The notes: generated by a model not told the origin, from the letters alone. Shown: positions 15,791-24,458, numbered from the stretch's first letter. The stretch is DNA of 64,000 nt from Deefgea tanakiae (GCF_019665765.1 NZ_CP081150.1:2108001-2172000); one strand, 5' to 3'. Program-made: numbers and translations.

Positions 15791-16477
15791 TTATAGCTGC
15801 TTAGGATCAGGGTAAATCAGGGGTGTCGCTTGCAAAGCCTTTTTCAGCGGTGGTGGTGGCGTAATACCCATAGACATATACACGCTAGTGAGCTTATCTA
15901 CACCAATATTGGCCGGACGAATCCATTCCTTTGGGATATACAGCAAGCCACCGCCAATTGGCACTGGCGCAGTCGGCACCAGCACGGCTTGATATTCGCG
16001 GCCTTCGATGTCCATGATTTCTGGGTTCGGCATCAGCGCCAACACCGCCACGCCATCGCCACCAAACAAACACCAAACGGGGCTCATCGCACCGATATCA
16101 GCGTCTTGTTTTTGGTCGAGCAAACTGACAAAACGATCGGCCACATTATATAAACTGCCAATCACCGGAATTCGGCGCACGGTTTTGTCGATCAAAGCAG
16201 TAATTGGTTTTTTCAACCGCGATTGCACCACAATCCCGAGCGGGTAAATCGCACCAATCACAATCGCCCATCCGAGCAAATAGCCAAGAATCGGATTAGT
16301 TACAATCGGCTGCCCCAACATCGCAAACAATTGCCCGGCAAAACTACTTGGACCTAAAAACTTGTCCAAAATATTAACCACCCAGCCCAGCAGTGAGACC
16401 GTCAATAGCAATGGTAACAGCGCCAACAAGCCAGCAAACCAAGTGGCCATCACACTTTTTGCACTACGTTTAATCAT
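15791..16477 (-). CDS. DUF502 family membrane protein
   Basis: 228 residues. Two transmembrane stretches are seen, WFAGLLALLPLLLTVSLLGW (about 12-33) and LLGWAIVIGAIYPLGIVV (about 67-86), then a soluble C-terminal part with RRIPVIGSLYNVADRFV, VWCLFGGDGVAVLALMPN and VLVPTAPVPIGGGLLYIP, all typical of DUF502 (COG2928). The function of the family is unknown; it is widespread in Gram-negative bacteria. The gene is monocistronic, with a good terminator. Confidence 0.88.
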   Translation of the reverse strand: MIKRSAKSVMATWFAGLLALLPLLLTVSLLGWVVNILDKFLGPSSFAGQLFAMLGQPIVTNPILGYLLGWAIVIGAIYPLGIVVQSRLKKPITALIDKTVRRIPVIGSLYNVADRFVSLLDQKQDADIGAMSPVWCLFGGDGVAVLALMPNPEIMDIEGREYQAVLVPTAPVPIGGGLLYIPKEWIRPANIGVDKLTSVYMSMGITPPPPLKKALQATPLIYPDPKQL

Positions 16478-16562
16478 GCAAACTCCAAATTAATACAATG
16501 TATAGCTAGCAAAGCATCACGATTCAATGCGTACGACAAGATACCTCAAACTGCTTAATCAA

Positions 16563-17357
16563 CTAAACCTCGCGGTATAGTTTTTTATCAGCCGACTTCA
16601 TTTTTTCAAACTCACTGCGCAGTATGCAAACCAACTCACCATCGCCAATGCCACGCACCGCCACGGCACGAGTAATGATGCGGTCGGTAAAAAATGAGGT
16701 GGTGCGGCTGTCTTCCAAATCAAAACCACGCCGATTAAATGCAAAACCAATGCCGGGCAACTTTTGCATCCGCGCCGCCATATTAATGCACGAGCCCACA
16801 TAATCATTGCCCTCGCCCACCGAATACACCGTGCCGCGCGCCAAGCCAACGCGCAAACGCGTTGGCGGCTCGACCACTCGCGATTTGAGCGAAGGCAAAA
16901 AGTCGGTCTGATACTTTTTACAAATACTCCACGTACTGGCAATCACATTACGCATCGCTGCCTGAGACAAGTCTTTACTCGACCAAATGACCAGCAAACC
17001 ATCGCCTAAAAACTTAGTAAAGAACGGCAAGGGGCACCACAGCGCCACCCCCTCTTCTTCGTCTTTTTGCTTCATCTGATTGCGCAGCTCGTCCATCAAC
17101 CAGCTTAAAAAGGGATGCAAAAAGCTCGGTACCGATAAATGCGGATCGATTTGATTGCAAAACTGACTAAAACCTTCCAAATCAAACACCGCGGCAATCG
17201 CATCCGTTGGTTTGGATTCAAGAGTCAGATTCCCCAAGCCTAGCATCGACGCATTAAAGCGATCAAACGCAGGATAGCTCAGCAATTTACGGCGATGGCC
17301 GTCGATAATGGTACGCACATAATCAGCGCTGCGGGGTTTATACGTTGGCATATTCAA
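16563..17357 (-). CDS. Class III nucleotidyl cyclase-like protein
   Basis: 264 residues. The central part resembles the adenylate/guanylate cyclase homology domain: VFDLEGFSQFC (first metal-binding Asp), KFLGDGLLVIW (second metal Asp), RVGLARGTVYSVG, and VGSCINMAARMQ carrying the Asn and Arg that bind and stabilise the nucleotide. There is no membrane segment or sensor domain. Retention of both Asp and the Asn/Arg pair suggests activity, but which nucleotide is used cannot be told. No operon partner is evident; the 85 bp to the DUF502 gene carry no strong signal. Confidence 0.7.
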   Translation of the reverse strand: MNMPTYKPRSADYVRTIIDGHRRKLLSYPAFDRFNASMLGLGNLTLESKPTDAIAAVFDLEGFSQFCNQIDPHLSVPSFLHPFLSWLMDELRNQMKQKDEEEGVALWCPLPFFTKFLGDGLLVIWSSKDLSQAAMRNVIASTWSICKKYQTDFLPSLKSRVVEPPTRLRVGLARGTVYSVGEGNDYVGSCINMAARMQKLPGIGFAFNRRGFDLEDSRTTSFFTDRIITRAVAVRGIGDGELVCILRSEFEKMKSADKKLYREV

Positions 17358-17878
17358 GCAAATTCAATGAACCATAACAATCGCTCTATGTTACAGCATC
17401 AATCACAGCTCGGCTTAAATGGGCCATCGATTTGAGCAATCTAGCCCATACAGATCAATATTTCCTGACTACGAATTCGGCTATAACAAGCCCAAAAATG
17501 ATTGTCGCTACTTTTCATTTTGAATAATTTACGCAAAAAAAATCATAGTGAATCAATTAAGCGTACACAAATGGATTGAGCCTCGCATCGGGGGCGAATC
17601 CACCAAACCGCCACAGCAGAGCGATGCGGCATCGAGCAAGTCCGAGCAAATCGATACGCCGGTATTGGCAAGCTGGGCTGCAATCACCTATTGCTCGTCG
17701 GCGATGACATCAGCGGCCCCGCACCTGCCATTGTTAATTTGCTAAAGCGCCATCTTGGCTTCACCCGCAAGGCAGTCACGCCCATATAAGGAACGCGGCT
17801 TGGGCTTTTAGCATATTTCATGCCAAATCTTACCCACTGTATCAATCAGACGACAGACGGCATTCAACCATACCACAT
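17358..17878. other. Intergenic region with possible gene remnant
   Basis: This 520-bp stretch has no convincing gene. Around 17660-17790 a plus frame reads YAGIGKLGCNHLLLVGDD then PAPAIVNLLKRHLGFTRKA before a stop; with no usable start and a competing short frame from 17548, it looks like a decayed fragment. I do not recognise its parent family. Confidence 0.3.
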
Positions 17879-17892
17879 TTGATCTAAATCAA
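17879..17892. promoter_or_regulatory. FNR/Anr-type box upstream of the chemoreceptor gene
   Basis: TTGAT-CTAA-ATCAA is a perfect match to the FNR/Anr consensus TTGATN4ATCAA. Its centre is 48 bp before the MCP start codon. Weak -10-like hexamers (TAAGAT, GCTAAT) follow at a spacing shorter than the usual class II geometry, so activation versus repression is open. Confidence 0.75.
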
Positions 17893-17933
17893 AATAAGAT
17901 ATTGCTAATACAAAACCACAGGAAAACCACGCA

Positions 17934-19553
17934 ATGACTGTACGTTCTCGCCTACTTGGGCTCATTGCTCTTGCCGTACTGGGTGTACTCATTGTTGCCA
18001 TCATGAGTAGCTTTATCCTCAAACAACAAATGCTAGAAGATCGGCAAGAAAAACTACGCAATTTGGTCGAGTTGTCTATTCAATTAGCAGAGCAAGGCTA
18101 TGCCAAAGAACAAGCAGGCAAAATGAATCGCAGCGAAGCGCAAGCCGAAGTCATCGCCAGCATCAAAGCCCTACGCTACAGCGGTAAAGAATATTTTTGG
18201 ATTAACGATATGCAACCCCGCATGGTGATGCATGCGATCAAACCAGAGCTAGACGGCAAAGACCTCAGCGCCAGCAAAGACCCTGATGGTAAATTGCTTT
18301 TCGTCTCGATGGTGGATGTGGTCAAGCAGCAAGGCAAAGGATTTGTAGACTACCAATGGCCCAAACCCGGCGCCGATCAACCACAAGCTAAATTGTCGTT
18401 TGTACAAGGCTTTGCCCCTTGGGGCTGGGTCATCGGCACGGGCGTTTATATTGAGGACATCAGCCAGCAATTCTGGCAAACCTTGCTCACTGAATTCTTG
18501 ATTATTGTACTCTGTACCGCCGTACTGATTGCCATTGCACTGGCGATCTCTCGCTCACTACAACGCCAATTGGGCGGAGAGCCCAGTGAGGCGGCCGCTC
18601 AAATGCAGGCGATTGCCGCTGGTGATTTACAAAAACAAATCCCACTCAAAGCAGGCGACCAGCAAAGTATGATGTTTCATCTCTGTACGATGCAAACGGC
18701 ACTGCGCCAAGTCGTTAGTGAGCTCGGTGACGTCGCCAACGGTGTGAACAGCATGAGCACCCAGCTGGCCACCGACGCACACCAAGTTGAGAACGGCTCA
18801 AGCCGGCAACAAGAAGCCGCCGAAGCGATGGCCGCTGCGATTACCGAAATGACCGAAAGCATTCATCATATCGCCAGCAGCGCCGATTCGGCCAATGAAC
18901 ACTCACGCCATTCCGAGCAACAATCGCGTTCAGGTTCAGCGGTACTGAGCAAAGCCGTCCACGAAATGGACGACATCAATCAGGCCGTGGCGCAAACCTC
19001 AACCGTCATCAGCCAACTGGTGCAAAAAACCGAATCGATCTCGACCATCATGAATACCATCCGCGACGTCGCCGATCAAACCAATCTACTCGCGCTCAAT
19101 GCCGCCATCGAAGCGGCACGTGCAGGCGAGCAAGGCCGTGGCTTTGCGGTCGTCGCCGATGAAGTACGCAAGCTCGCCGAACGCACCAGCCGCGCCACCA
19201 CCGAAATTGCCGGCATGATCGATGATATTCAGCAAGGCAGTAATGCCTCACGTGATCATATGCAAACGGCGGTAGAGCGAGTCAGCCAAGGTGTTTCACT
19301 GGCGCGCCAAGGTGGTGAAGTGGTGCTGGAAATCGAGCAATCCGCGCGGAAAACTTTGCAAATGGTCGAGAGCATTTCTAGCGCACTGCATGAGCAAACG
19401 CAGGCCAATCAAATGGTCAACGAGCAAGTCGATCGCATTGCCATGACCTCGGAAAGCAATGCCGCAGCGGCATCGAACGCGCGCCAGCTCAGCACCCAAC
19501 TGCAAGCGCAAACGCATCGTCTGCGTGAAGTGATGACGCGATTTAGAACTTAA
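17934..19553 (+). CDS. Methyl-accepting chemotaxis protein with single Cache domain
   Basis: 539 residues. N-terminal TM (about 7-30), a periplasmic sCache-type sensor with [33 protein letters not shown] closing it, a second TM (about 184-207), a HAMP-like linker with [20 protein letters not shown], and a C-terminal signalling hairpin holding [20 protein letters not shown]. The receptor passes ligand signals to CheA/CheW. PMV/HAIKP-type sCache sensors often detect small organic acids; the ligand here is unknown. The FNR-type box upstream suggests oxygen-dependent expression. No che genes are nearby, so it acts as an orphan receptor. RBS AGGAAAA precedes the ATG. Confidence 0.93.
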   Translation: MTVRSRLLGLIALAVLGVLIVAIMSSFILKQQMLEDRQEKLRNLVELSIQLAEQGYAKEQAGKMNRSEAQAEVIASIKALRYSGKEYFWINDMQPRMVMHAIKPELDGKDLSASKDPDGKLLFVSMVDVVKQQGKGFVDYQWPKPGADQPQAKLSFVQGFAPWGWVIGTGVYIEDISQQFWQTLLTEFLIIVLCTAVLIAIALAISRSLQRQLGGEPSEAAAQMQAIAAGDLQKQIPLKAGDQQSMMFHLCTMQTALRQVVSELGDVANGVNSMSTQLATDAHQVENGSSRQQEAAEAMAAAITEMTESIHHIASSADSANEHSRHSEQQSRSGSAVLSKAVHEMDDINQAVAQTSTVISQLVQKTESISTIMNTIRDVADQTNLLALNAAIEAARAGEQGRGFAVVADEVRKLAERTSRATTEIAGMIDDIQQGSNASRDHMQTAVERVSQGVSLARQGGEVVLEIEQSARKTLQMVESISSALHEQTQANQMVNEQVDRIAMTSESNAAAASNARQLSTQLQAQTHRLREVMTRFRT

Positions 19554-19566
19554 TTGAAACATAGCA

Positions 19567-19613
19567 TGTATTGCCAGCCAGCTATTAACAATCATGGCCT
19601 AGCTGGCAATACT
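19567..19613. repeat. 47-bp palindromic repeat, copy C
   Basis: TGTATTGCCAGC ... GCTGGCAATACT, with 11-bp arms and an inner block CAGCTATTAACAATCATGGC, placed between the convergent MCP and SulP genes. Confidence 0.8.
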
Positions 19614-19705
19614 ATCGCTAACAGGCATATAAAACCAACGCTAAAGCCCTGTTTTTTCACTTTAAAGCCCGCCATAGCGGGCAGAAATAGACTAAGTGAG
19701 TTAGT

Positions 19706-21226
19706 TTAGTTCACTTTATTATCCGCAATATGATAGTGCGGGTCTTCAAATTCGTTCACTTCAACCATGTCTTTAGCTTTTTCTAAAACTTCGAGGCAAT
19801 CGGGGCTCAGGTGGCGCAAGTGCAGCGTTTTACCTGCTTGGCTATAGCGTACTGCCAGTGCATCAATCGCCTCAATCGCCGAATGGTCGACCACTTTGGC
19901 TTCTCGAAACTCGATCACTACATGCTGCGGATCATTTTTTGGATCAAACAGCGCAGTAAAATTGGCGGTCGACGCGAAAAACAGCGAACCTTGTAAGCGG
20001 TACACTTTCCAGCCTTGCGCATCGGTACTGATCTGCGCCTGAATCTGTTTCGCATGTTGCCAAGCGAACACCAACGCCGCAAACACCACGCCCGCCAATA
20101 CTGCCACAGCCAAGTCCGTCAACACCGTAATTACCGTCACGCCGACCACAATAATCGCGTCTTGCCGTGGAATTTTGCGCAGAGCTTGCAAGCTACCCCA
20201 AGCAAACGATTTTTCGCACACCACAAACATCACGCCAATCAGCCCAGCCAGCGGAATTTTCTCGATCCACGGCGACAAGAACAAAATAAACGCCAGCAAA
20301 AACAGCGCCGCCACAATTCCCGATAAACGATGGCGCGCGCCATTACCGATATTAATCAAGCTCTGGCCTATCATTGCGCAGCCACCCATCGTCGCAAAAA
20401 AACCACTCACCACATTCGCCAAACCCTGCGCCATGCTCTCGCGATTGGGTTTGCCGCGCGTATCGGTCATTTCGTCGATCAGATTCAAAGTCAGTAGCGA
20501 TTCAAGCAAACCGATCGTCGCCAAAATCAGTGCATATGGGAAAATAACCGTCAACGTCGCCCACACAAGCGGTACTTGCGGTAAATGAAATTGCGGCAAT
20601 GCCCCAGCAATCGAGCCCATATCGCCTACCGTTTTGGTGTCAATACCCAAGCCCGCCACCACGCCCGCCACCACTAAAATCGCCGCCAAAGATGAGGGCA
20701 CAATGGTGGTGAACTTGGGTACGATATAAATAATCGCCATCGTCAACGCAATCAAACCCAGCATCACATACAAGGCCGAGCCGCTCAGCCACGTCCTCGC
20801 GCCATCTGCGCCGACGACTTTAAAATGCCCCAGCTGCGCCATGAACACCACAATCGCCAAGCCATTCACAAAACCCAACATCACCGAATGCGGCACCATG
20901 CGGATGAATTTACCCAGCTTGAATGCGGCAAATAAAAGCTGCAGCACGCCCATCAAAATCACCGTTGCAAACAGATACTCGACGCCATGTTGCAGCACCA
21001 AGCTGACCATCACCACCGCCAGCGCCCCTGTCGCCCCCGAAATCATTCCCGGCCGACCACCCAAGGCAGCAGTAATTAAGCACATAAAAAACGCCGCGTA
21101 TAAGCCTGTCAACGGGCTGACATGCGCCACGATGGCAAAAGCAATCGCCTCAGGCACCAGCGCCAACGCCACCGTGAGGCCACTCAAGACATTGGTTTTG
21201 ATTTCAATGGGTTTTAGGGTCAACAA
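19706..21226 (-). CDS. SulP family anion transporter with STAS domain
   Basis: 506 residues from a TTG at 21226, which has AGGA 7 bp upstream; a second TTG follows directly. A longer open frame reaches an ATG at 21415, but its first 63 codons run through repeat DNA and lack family similarity, so I reject that start. SulP features: ALVPEAIAFAIVAHVSPLTGLYAAF, a run of about ten hydrophobic helices, NRESMAQGLANVVSGFFATMGG, and a C-terminal STAS domain with VVDHSAIEAIDALAVRY. Family members move sulfate, bicarbonate or other anions; the QGLANVVSGFFA region is shared by both groups, so the substrate is undetermined. Confidence 0.9.
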   Translation of the reverse strand: MLTLKPIEIKTNVLSGLTVALALVPEAIAFAIVAHVSPLTGLYAAFFMCLITAALGGRPGMISGATGALAVVMVSLVLQHGVEYLFATVILMGVLQLLFAAFKLGKFIRMVPHSVMLGFVNGLAIVVFMAQLGHFKVVGADGARTWLSGSALYVMLGLIALTMAIIYIVPKFTTIVPSSLAAILVVAGVVAGLGIDTKTVGDMGSIAGALPQFHLPQVPLVWATLTVIFPYALILATIGLLESLLTLNLIDEMTDTRGKPNRESMAQGLANVVSGFFATMGGCAMIGQSLINIGNGARHRLSGIVAALFLLAFILFLSPWIEKIPLAGLIGVMFVVCEKSFAWGSLQALRKIPRQDAIIVVGVTVITVLTDLAVAVLAGVVFAALVFAWQHAKQIQAQISTDAQGWKVYRLQGSLFFASTANFTALFDPKNDPQHVVIEFREAKVVDHSAIEAIDALAVRYSQAGKTLHLRHLSPDCLEVLEKAKDMVEVNEFEDPHYHIADNKVN

Positions 21227-21305
21227 ACGAAAATTCCTATTTTGATTCAATGATGAACAGATGCTGGCGGGATGGTATATCAATAATGGATTTGATAATT
21301 GTGAA

Positions 21306-21437
21306 TGTAGGTCGCGCGGATGACGCGCGGGCGAAAAGCGCTCCGCGCTACCCTTGCCGCGTCGTGAGCCAAACGATAAAACTGTTTGTCTCTCCTTGCT
21401 GCGGTTAAACATCAATCAACGCTGATCGCGACCTACA
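21306..21437. repeat. 132-bp element bounded by 11-bp inverted repeats
   Basis: TGTAGGTCGCG (21306-21316) and CGCGACCTACA (21427-21437) flank a block that contains GTGAGCCAAACGATAAAACT, shared in diverged form with stem-loop repeat R1 at about 11570. It lies in the gap upstream of the SulP gene and upstream of the proline-rich membrane protein gene. It looks like a small non-autonomous mobile or palindromic repeat. Confidence 0.6.
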
Positions 21438-21553
21438 AAATTTCACCAAGCTTACAAAAAACCACGTGCTATCGGTATTTTTCACGACCACAGATGATTG
21501 TTTAAGCCTGATTCAACTCGTACACTGGCGACTTTTTGCTGCCGAGTTGAATC

Positions 21554-22162
21554 ATGTTGCCATTTCAGCTCCTTGATATGCCAACACAAAGTACCACCCC
21601 ACCGCACTGGCTCAAGCTTGTTTTATTGTCGCTGCTGCTCCACGCTGCGGTGCTCATCGTTTGGCAACCAGCAAAACCAACCCACCCTACTGCTGCATCG
21701 GCCTTAGCAATCCAGTTGTTAATGCGGCCCCCGCTCTTGGCGAAACAACTCACCACCAATAAAACACAACCGGAAAAAATCAGCCCCCAAGCCAAACCTC
21801 AGCCTTCAAACCCACAGCTCATCACCAAAACACAGACTCAGATTCAACATCAAGCGCAATACGGCCAGCCTTTGTCAGCCAGTGCCGTGGCGGCAACGGC
21901 ACCTGCAAGTCCAGCTTTGAATCTGGATGTGTCTAGCGCCCTTGCCAATCCCGCCACCGCACCGCGCCAACAACTCGTGCAACGGCACGGCGAAAAGCCA
22001 CGACAGCTCAATACCGAAGCGCCAGAACACGAAACGGCACTCAGCCAAGATTTGAAAAAAGCCATACGAAAAGATTGCCGCAAGGCCTATAGCAGCATGG
22101 GGCTATTGGCGATTCCGCTCTTAATGAAAGACAGCGTGACTGATGATGGCTGCGATTGGTAA
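21554..22162 (+). CDS. Proline-rich one-TM periplasmic protein, unknown function
   Basis: 202 residues; ATG at 21554, with an alternative ATG at 21578. One N-terminal membrane helix (LKLVLLSLLLHAAVLIVW) resembles the anchor of TonB-like proteins, followed by a Pro/Gln/Lys/Thr-rich periplasmic linker (about residues 50-100) and an Ala-rich part. The last ~40 residues (DLKKAIRKDCRKAYSSMGLL and onward) look folded and carry two Cys, but lack the TonB C-terminal signature. I do not recognise a family beyond this architecture. The gene is flanked by repeats on both sides. Confidence 0.6.
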   Translation: MLPFQLLDMPTQSTTPPHWLKLVLLSLLLHAAVLIVWQPAKPTHPTAASALAIQLLMRPPLLAKQLTTNKTQPEKISPQAKPQPSNPQLITKTQTQIQHQAQYGQPLSASAVAATAPASPALNLDVSSALANPATAPRQQLVQRHGEKPRQLNTEAPEHETALSQDLKKAIRKDCRKAYSSMGLLAIPLLMKDSVTDDGCDW

Positions 22163-22169
22163 TTGATGT

Positions 22170-22475
22170 GACTTCGGCACAGTTTTTGGTAGTCGCAATC
22201 TGCGACGGGGAGTTTTTGCGAGGGCAAAAGCAGCTGTGTTCTTTCGGAGTGAGTCGCGCTAATGCCGCGCGGCACCTACTTTTCTTTGCTTTGCCAAAGA
22301 AAAGTAGGCCAAAGAAAGGCAACCCTAGTATCTGCGTCCGACTTCGTCGGATTCCCTCGCTGCGGACAATCGGCAAGGCGGCGGGGTTTAACAAAACAGA
22401 CCCCGCCGAAATCCCCTTGCCGCTTGTTCCTCGCTCGGCGCGATACAAGGGATCTCGCGCAGCTCAACGAGGTTT
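22170..22475 (+). repeat. Interspersed stem-loop repeat, copy R2
   Basis: Contains GTCGCAATCTGCGACGGGGA, then a 14-bp perfect stem CCTACTTTTCTTTG/CAAAGAAAAGTAGG (22275-22308) with loop CTTTGC, then CAAAGAAAGGCAACC. Compared with R1 and R3, stem changes are matched on both arms. About 70 bp of extra sequence lies between the first hairpin and the long stem. No gene is present. Confidence 0.8.
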
Positions 22476-22483
22476 AAATTTAA

Positions 22484-22540
22484 GTCGATGTATTGCCAGC
22501 TATACATTGCTAATCAATGGCTACGATTGAATACATCGAC
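22484..22540. repeat. Palindromic repeat, copy D (longest arms)
   Basis: GTCGATGTATT (22484-22494) and AATACATCGAC (22530-22540) are perfect inverted ends; inside are GCC...GGC-type arms and ATTG/CAAT. Same family as the other 47-bp copies, and here adjacent to stem-loop repeat R2. Confidence 0.75.
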
Positions 22541-22609
22541 ATAGATATAAAAACCAGCGACTCTTGCACAGCACCAGCACAACACCAAATACGCCAATGG
22601 TGGAGTAAT

Positions 22610-22790
22610 GGTTTTCAAATCCCGTCCAAGCGCACCGAGTGCGGAGCGAGACCTAGGCTCGCGACAATCGAGGGCACAGCGGAGCTGGGCGCGCCCGGGG
22701 CTCTTTTTCTTTGGTTCATTTCTTTTGGAGAAGCAAAAGAAATGAACCTGCCGCGCGCAGCCCGCGCCCCAAAACCTACGCGGCGCAGCC
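22610..22790 (-). repeat. Interspersed stem-loop repeat, copy R4 (inverted)
   Basis: On the minus strand a 15-bp perfect stem GGTTCATTTCTTTTG/CAAAAGAAATGAACC (22713-22748) with loop CTTCTC is followed by AAAGAAAAAG, the same design as R1-R3 but with a different stem sequence. GC-rich flanks (GCGCGGGCTGCGCGCGG) surround it. Confidence 0.7.
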
Positions 22791-22794
22791 GCAT

Positions 22795-22836
22795 AAAAAA
22801 CAAAACCGCCAGAATAATCCAGCGGTTTTGTTTGAA
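22795..22836 (-). terminator. Terminator of the PEP-CTERM gene
   Basis: Minus-strand stem CAAAACCGC/GCGGTTTTG with a 12-nt loop followed by TTTTTT, about 80 bp after the PEP-CTERM stop codon. Confidence 0.65.
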
Positions 22837-22853
22837 TAATACACGCGGTAAAC

Positions 22854-22879
22854 GTTGGGCTGCGCAAGCTTAGCCCAAC
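22854..22879. repeat. GTTGGGCT palindromic repeat, half copy
   Basis: GTTGGGCT/AGCCCAAC arms around GCGCAAGCTT; matches the right half of the element at 13049-13123. Confidence 0.65.
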
Positions 22880-22907
22880 CTAAAGCACTACATGACTTGA
22901 TAAATTA

Positions 22908-23402
22908 TCAATTAGCTTTACGACGGCGCGCAGCCAATAACCCCACCAAACCCACCCCCATCAATGCGTAAGTTTCAGGTTCCGGAACAGGAGCAACTGC
23001 AATTTGTAATTCTGAAGGCAATTGCGCATCTTGAACATCTTTAACACCAAAAATAAGTTGTCCAGTGTATGCATTTGCAAAAGTAAACGTTTTCCAGCCT
23101 GTAGAGCTTACACCACCAACAACATTACCTAAATCACCTACACTCGATAGGTTTGTTGTGCCCGATGAAGTCGTAAAGAAAGAATAATCATTGAAAGGAA
23201 TGTAGTCTGGGGTAGTAAACTTCCACGAAAATGAAGTTAAACCAGTAACATTTCCTGCAAGGGTCGTTGTACCAGTTATAGATGCTAGTAAACTGCTAGT
23301 CGTACCAGAGCCAGAAACTACAAACGTTGACAGGTCGAGGACGGCAGCATTGGCAAGCATTGAAGCAGAAGCAAAGGCAACAGCAAGGATAGAACGCTTC
23401 AT
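22908..23402 (-). CDS. PEP-CTERM sorting-domain protein
   Basis: 164 residues. A signal peptide (MKRSILAVAFASASMLANA) is followed by a Ser/Thr/Gly-rich beta-type domain and a textbook C-terminal sorting signal: VPEPETYALMGVGLVGLLAA then RRRKAN, meaning the PEP motif, one TM helix and an Arg-rich tail. By family knowledge exosortase (EpsH/XrtA) recognises this tail and the protein is exported, often into extracellular polymer or biofilm matrix. No exosortase or EPS genes are in the window, so this is a detached substrate gene. The middle domain is not one I recognise. A sigma-54-like sequence lies about 100 bp upstream. Confidence 0.92.
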   Translation of the reverse strand: MKRSILAVAFASASMLANAAVLDLSTFVVSGSGTTSSLLASITGTTTLAGNVTGLTSFSWKFTTPDYIPFNDYSFFTTSSGTTNLSSVGDLGNVVGGVSSTGWKTFTFANAYTGQLIFGVKDVQDAQLPSELQIAVAPVPEPETYALMGVGLVGLLAARRRKAN

Positions 23403-23498
23403 AATTTAATCTCCAGTAAGCTTATACTTTGATTTTAGAAAACAAGATAGTAATTTATGTTAAAAAAACTATTTTTACAAACAGCGTTTTCTAATATG

Positions 23499-23512
23499 CA
23501 AAGAAAGTTCCG
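23499..23512 (-). promoter_or_regulatory. Possible sigma-54 promoter of the PEP-CTERM gene
   Basis: On the minus strand GGAAC-TTTC-TTTGC places GG and GC exactly ten bases apart, as sigma-54 requires, but matches the TGGCAC half only partly. It is about 97 bp before the start codon. RpoN control of PEP-CTERM genes is known in some betaproteobacteria, which raises the prior; this match alone is weak. Confidence 0.35.
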
Positions 23513-23655
23513 AATAATTATTTAAATTATTGAATTTAAACAACAAACCAACCAAAAATAAAAAAAATATGTAGCTATTGCAATAGTTACTGCTTGGAGT
23601 TGTAATCTTCAGTAATTAAATTAGAGGTTAGCATCACCCAATATTGTCGTAAGAA

Positions 23656-24192
23656 TTAAATAACGCTACGTTGATATTTCCCCATCAACCGCACATAATG
23701 CGCTGCCGAATAGGCAAAATGCTTAATCTCATCTTCCGTTAACGCCCGCACTTCTTTCACTGGCCGCCCCATATAGAGATAGCCCGAACGCAATACTTTA
23801 TTCGGTGGCACGAGCGAGCCTGCGCCGATCATGACGTGGTCTTCGATCACCACGCGGTCGAGCACTATTGTTCCCATGCCGATCAGGCATTCATTGCCAA
23901 TGGTGCAGCCGTGCAGCATTACGCCGTGGCCGATGGTGACGCGCTCGCCGATCACCAGCGGTGCACCTAGAGGATCATCGGGGCGTTTGTGCGTGGTGTG
24001 CAGTACGCTGTTGTCTTGCACATTGCTGTCTTTGCCAACGTGGATATGATTCACATCGCCGCGCAGCACCGCGCCCGGCCAGATCGACACGTTTTCACCG
24101 AGTTTTACTTCACCAATCACGCTCGCTTGCGCGTGCACCCATGCGCCTGCACCGATTTCTGGATTCATACCATCGAATTGTTCAATTGACAT
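23656..24192 (-). CDS. Gamma-type carbonic anhydrase-like hexapeptide protein
   Basis: 178 residues from the ATG at 24192 (GGAG six bases upstream); a longer frame to 24279 has no support. Left-handed beta-helix repeats are evident (VSIWPGAVLRGDVNHIHVGK, NVQDNSVLHTTH, ERVTIGHGVMLHG, IGNECLIGMG). The His residues of HTTH and GHGVMLHG correspond to the zinc/iron ligands of gamma-carbonic anhydrases (YrdA/CaiE-like). Many homologues have weak or unproven activity. Divergent from prlC, with a 172-bp MITE-like element between them. Confidence 0.92.
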   Translation of the reverse strand: MSIEQFDGMNPEIGAGAWVHAQASVIGEVKLGENVSIWPGAVLRGDVNHIHVGKDSNVQDNSVLHTTHKRPDDPLGAPLVIGERVTIGHGVMLHGCTIGNECLIGMGTIVLDRVVIEDHVMIGAGSLVPPNKVLRSGYLYMGRPVKEVRALTEDEIKHFAYSAAHYVRLMGKYQRSVI

Positions 24193-24254
24193 TGTTGCTC
24201 CTAACTTGAATTCGGGCGAGAAACGCCCATTTATATTAAATCGATCAAAACCAT

Positions 24255-24426
24255 AGTCCACGAACAACACGAAAAGCACGAAAAGTGCTAAAACAGGCCG
24301 TTTTGCTTATCTACCTGTGCGAACTAACTATGACAGCATTGCACTTTCGGACAAGCCTGCCAGCGCAACTTCTTACCTAATAAGAAGAACCACTTTATTT
24401 TCGTGCTTTTCGTGTATTTCGTGGAC
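24255..24426. mobile_element. MITE-like element with ~32-bp inverted ends
   Basis: GTCCACGAACAACACGAAAA (from 24255) continues GCACGAAAAGTG, and its inverted counterpart TTTTCGTGCTTTTCGTGTAT-TTCGTGGAC ends at 24426; the two differ at about two positions over 29 bases. Element length is 172 bp with no ORF. The same CACGAAAAGCACGAAA type of repeat is common in proteobacterial genomes (from memory). It fills the divergent promoter region of the carbonic anhydrase and prlC genes, so it may carry promoter parts of either. Confidence 0.7.
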
Positions 24427-24458
24427 AACCAATTTCATTATTCTACCTGAGAGCTTTC

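Noticed and set aside
21227-21415. Longer SulP start at 21415
   Set aside because: The extra 63 codons are repeat DNA; a TTG with AGGA at the right spacing precedes the conserved region.
24255-24426. Complete insertion sequence
   Set aside because: Inverted ends are present but the interior is ~110 bp with no transposase; treated as MITE-like.
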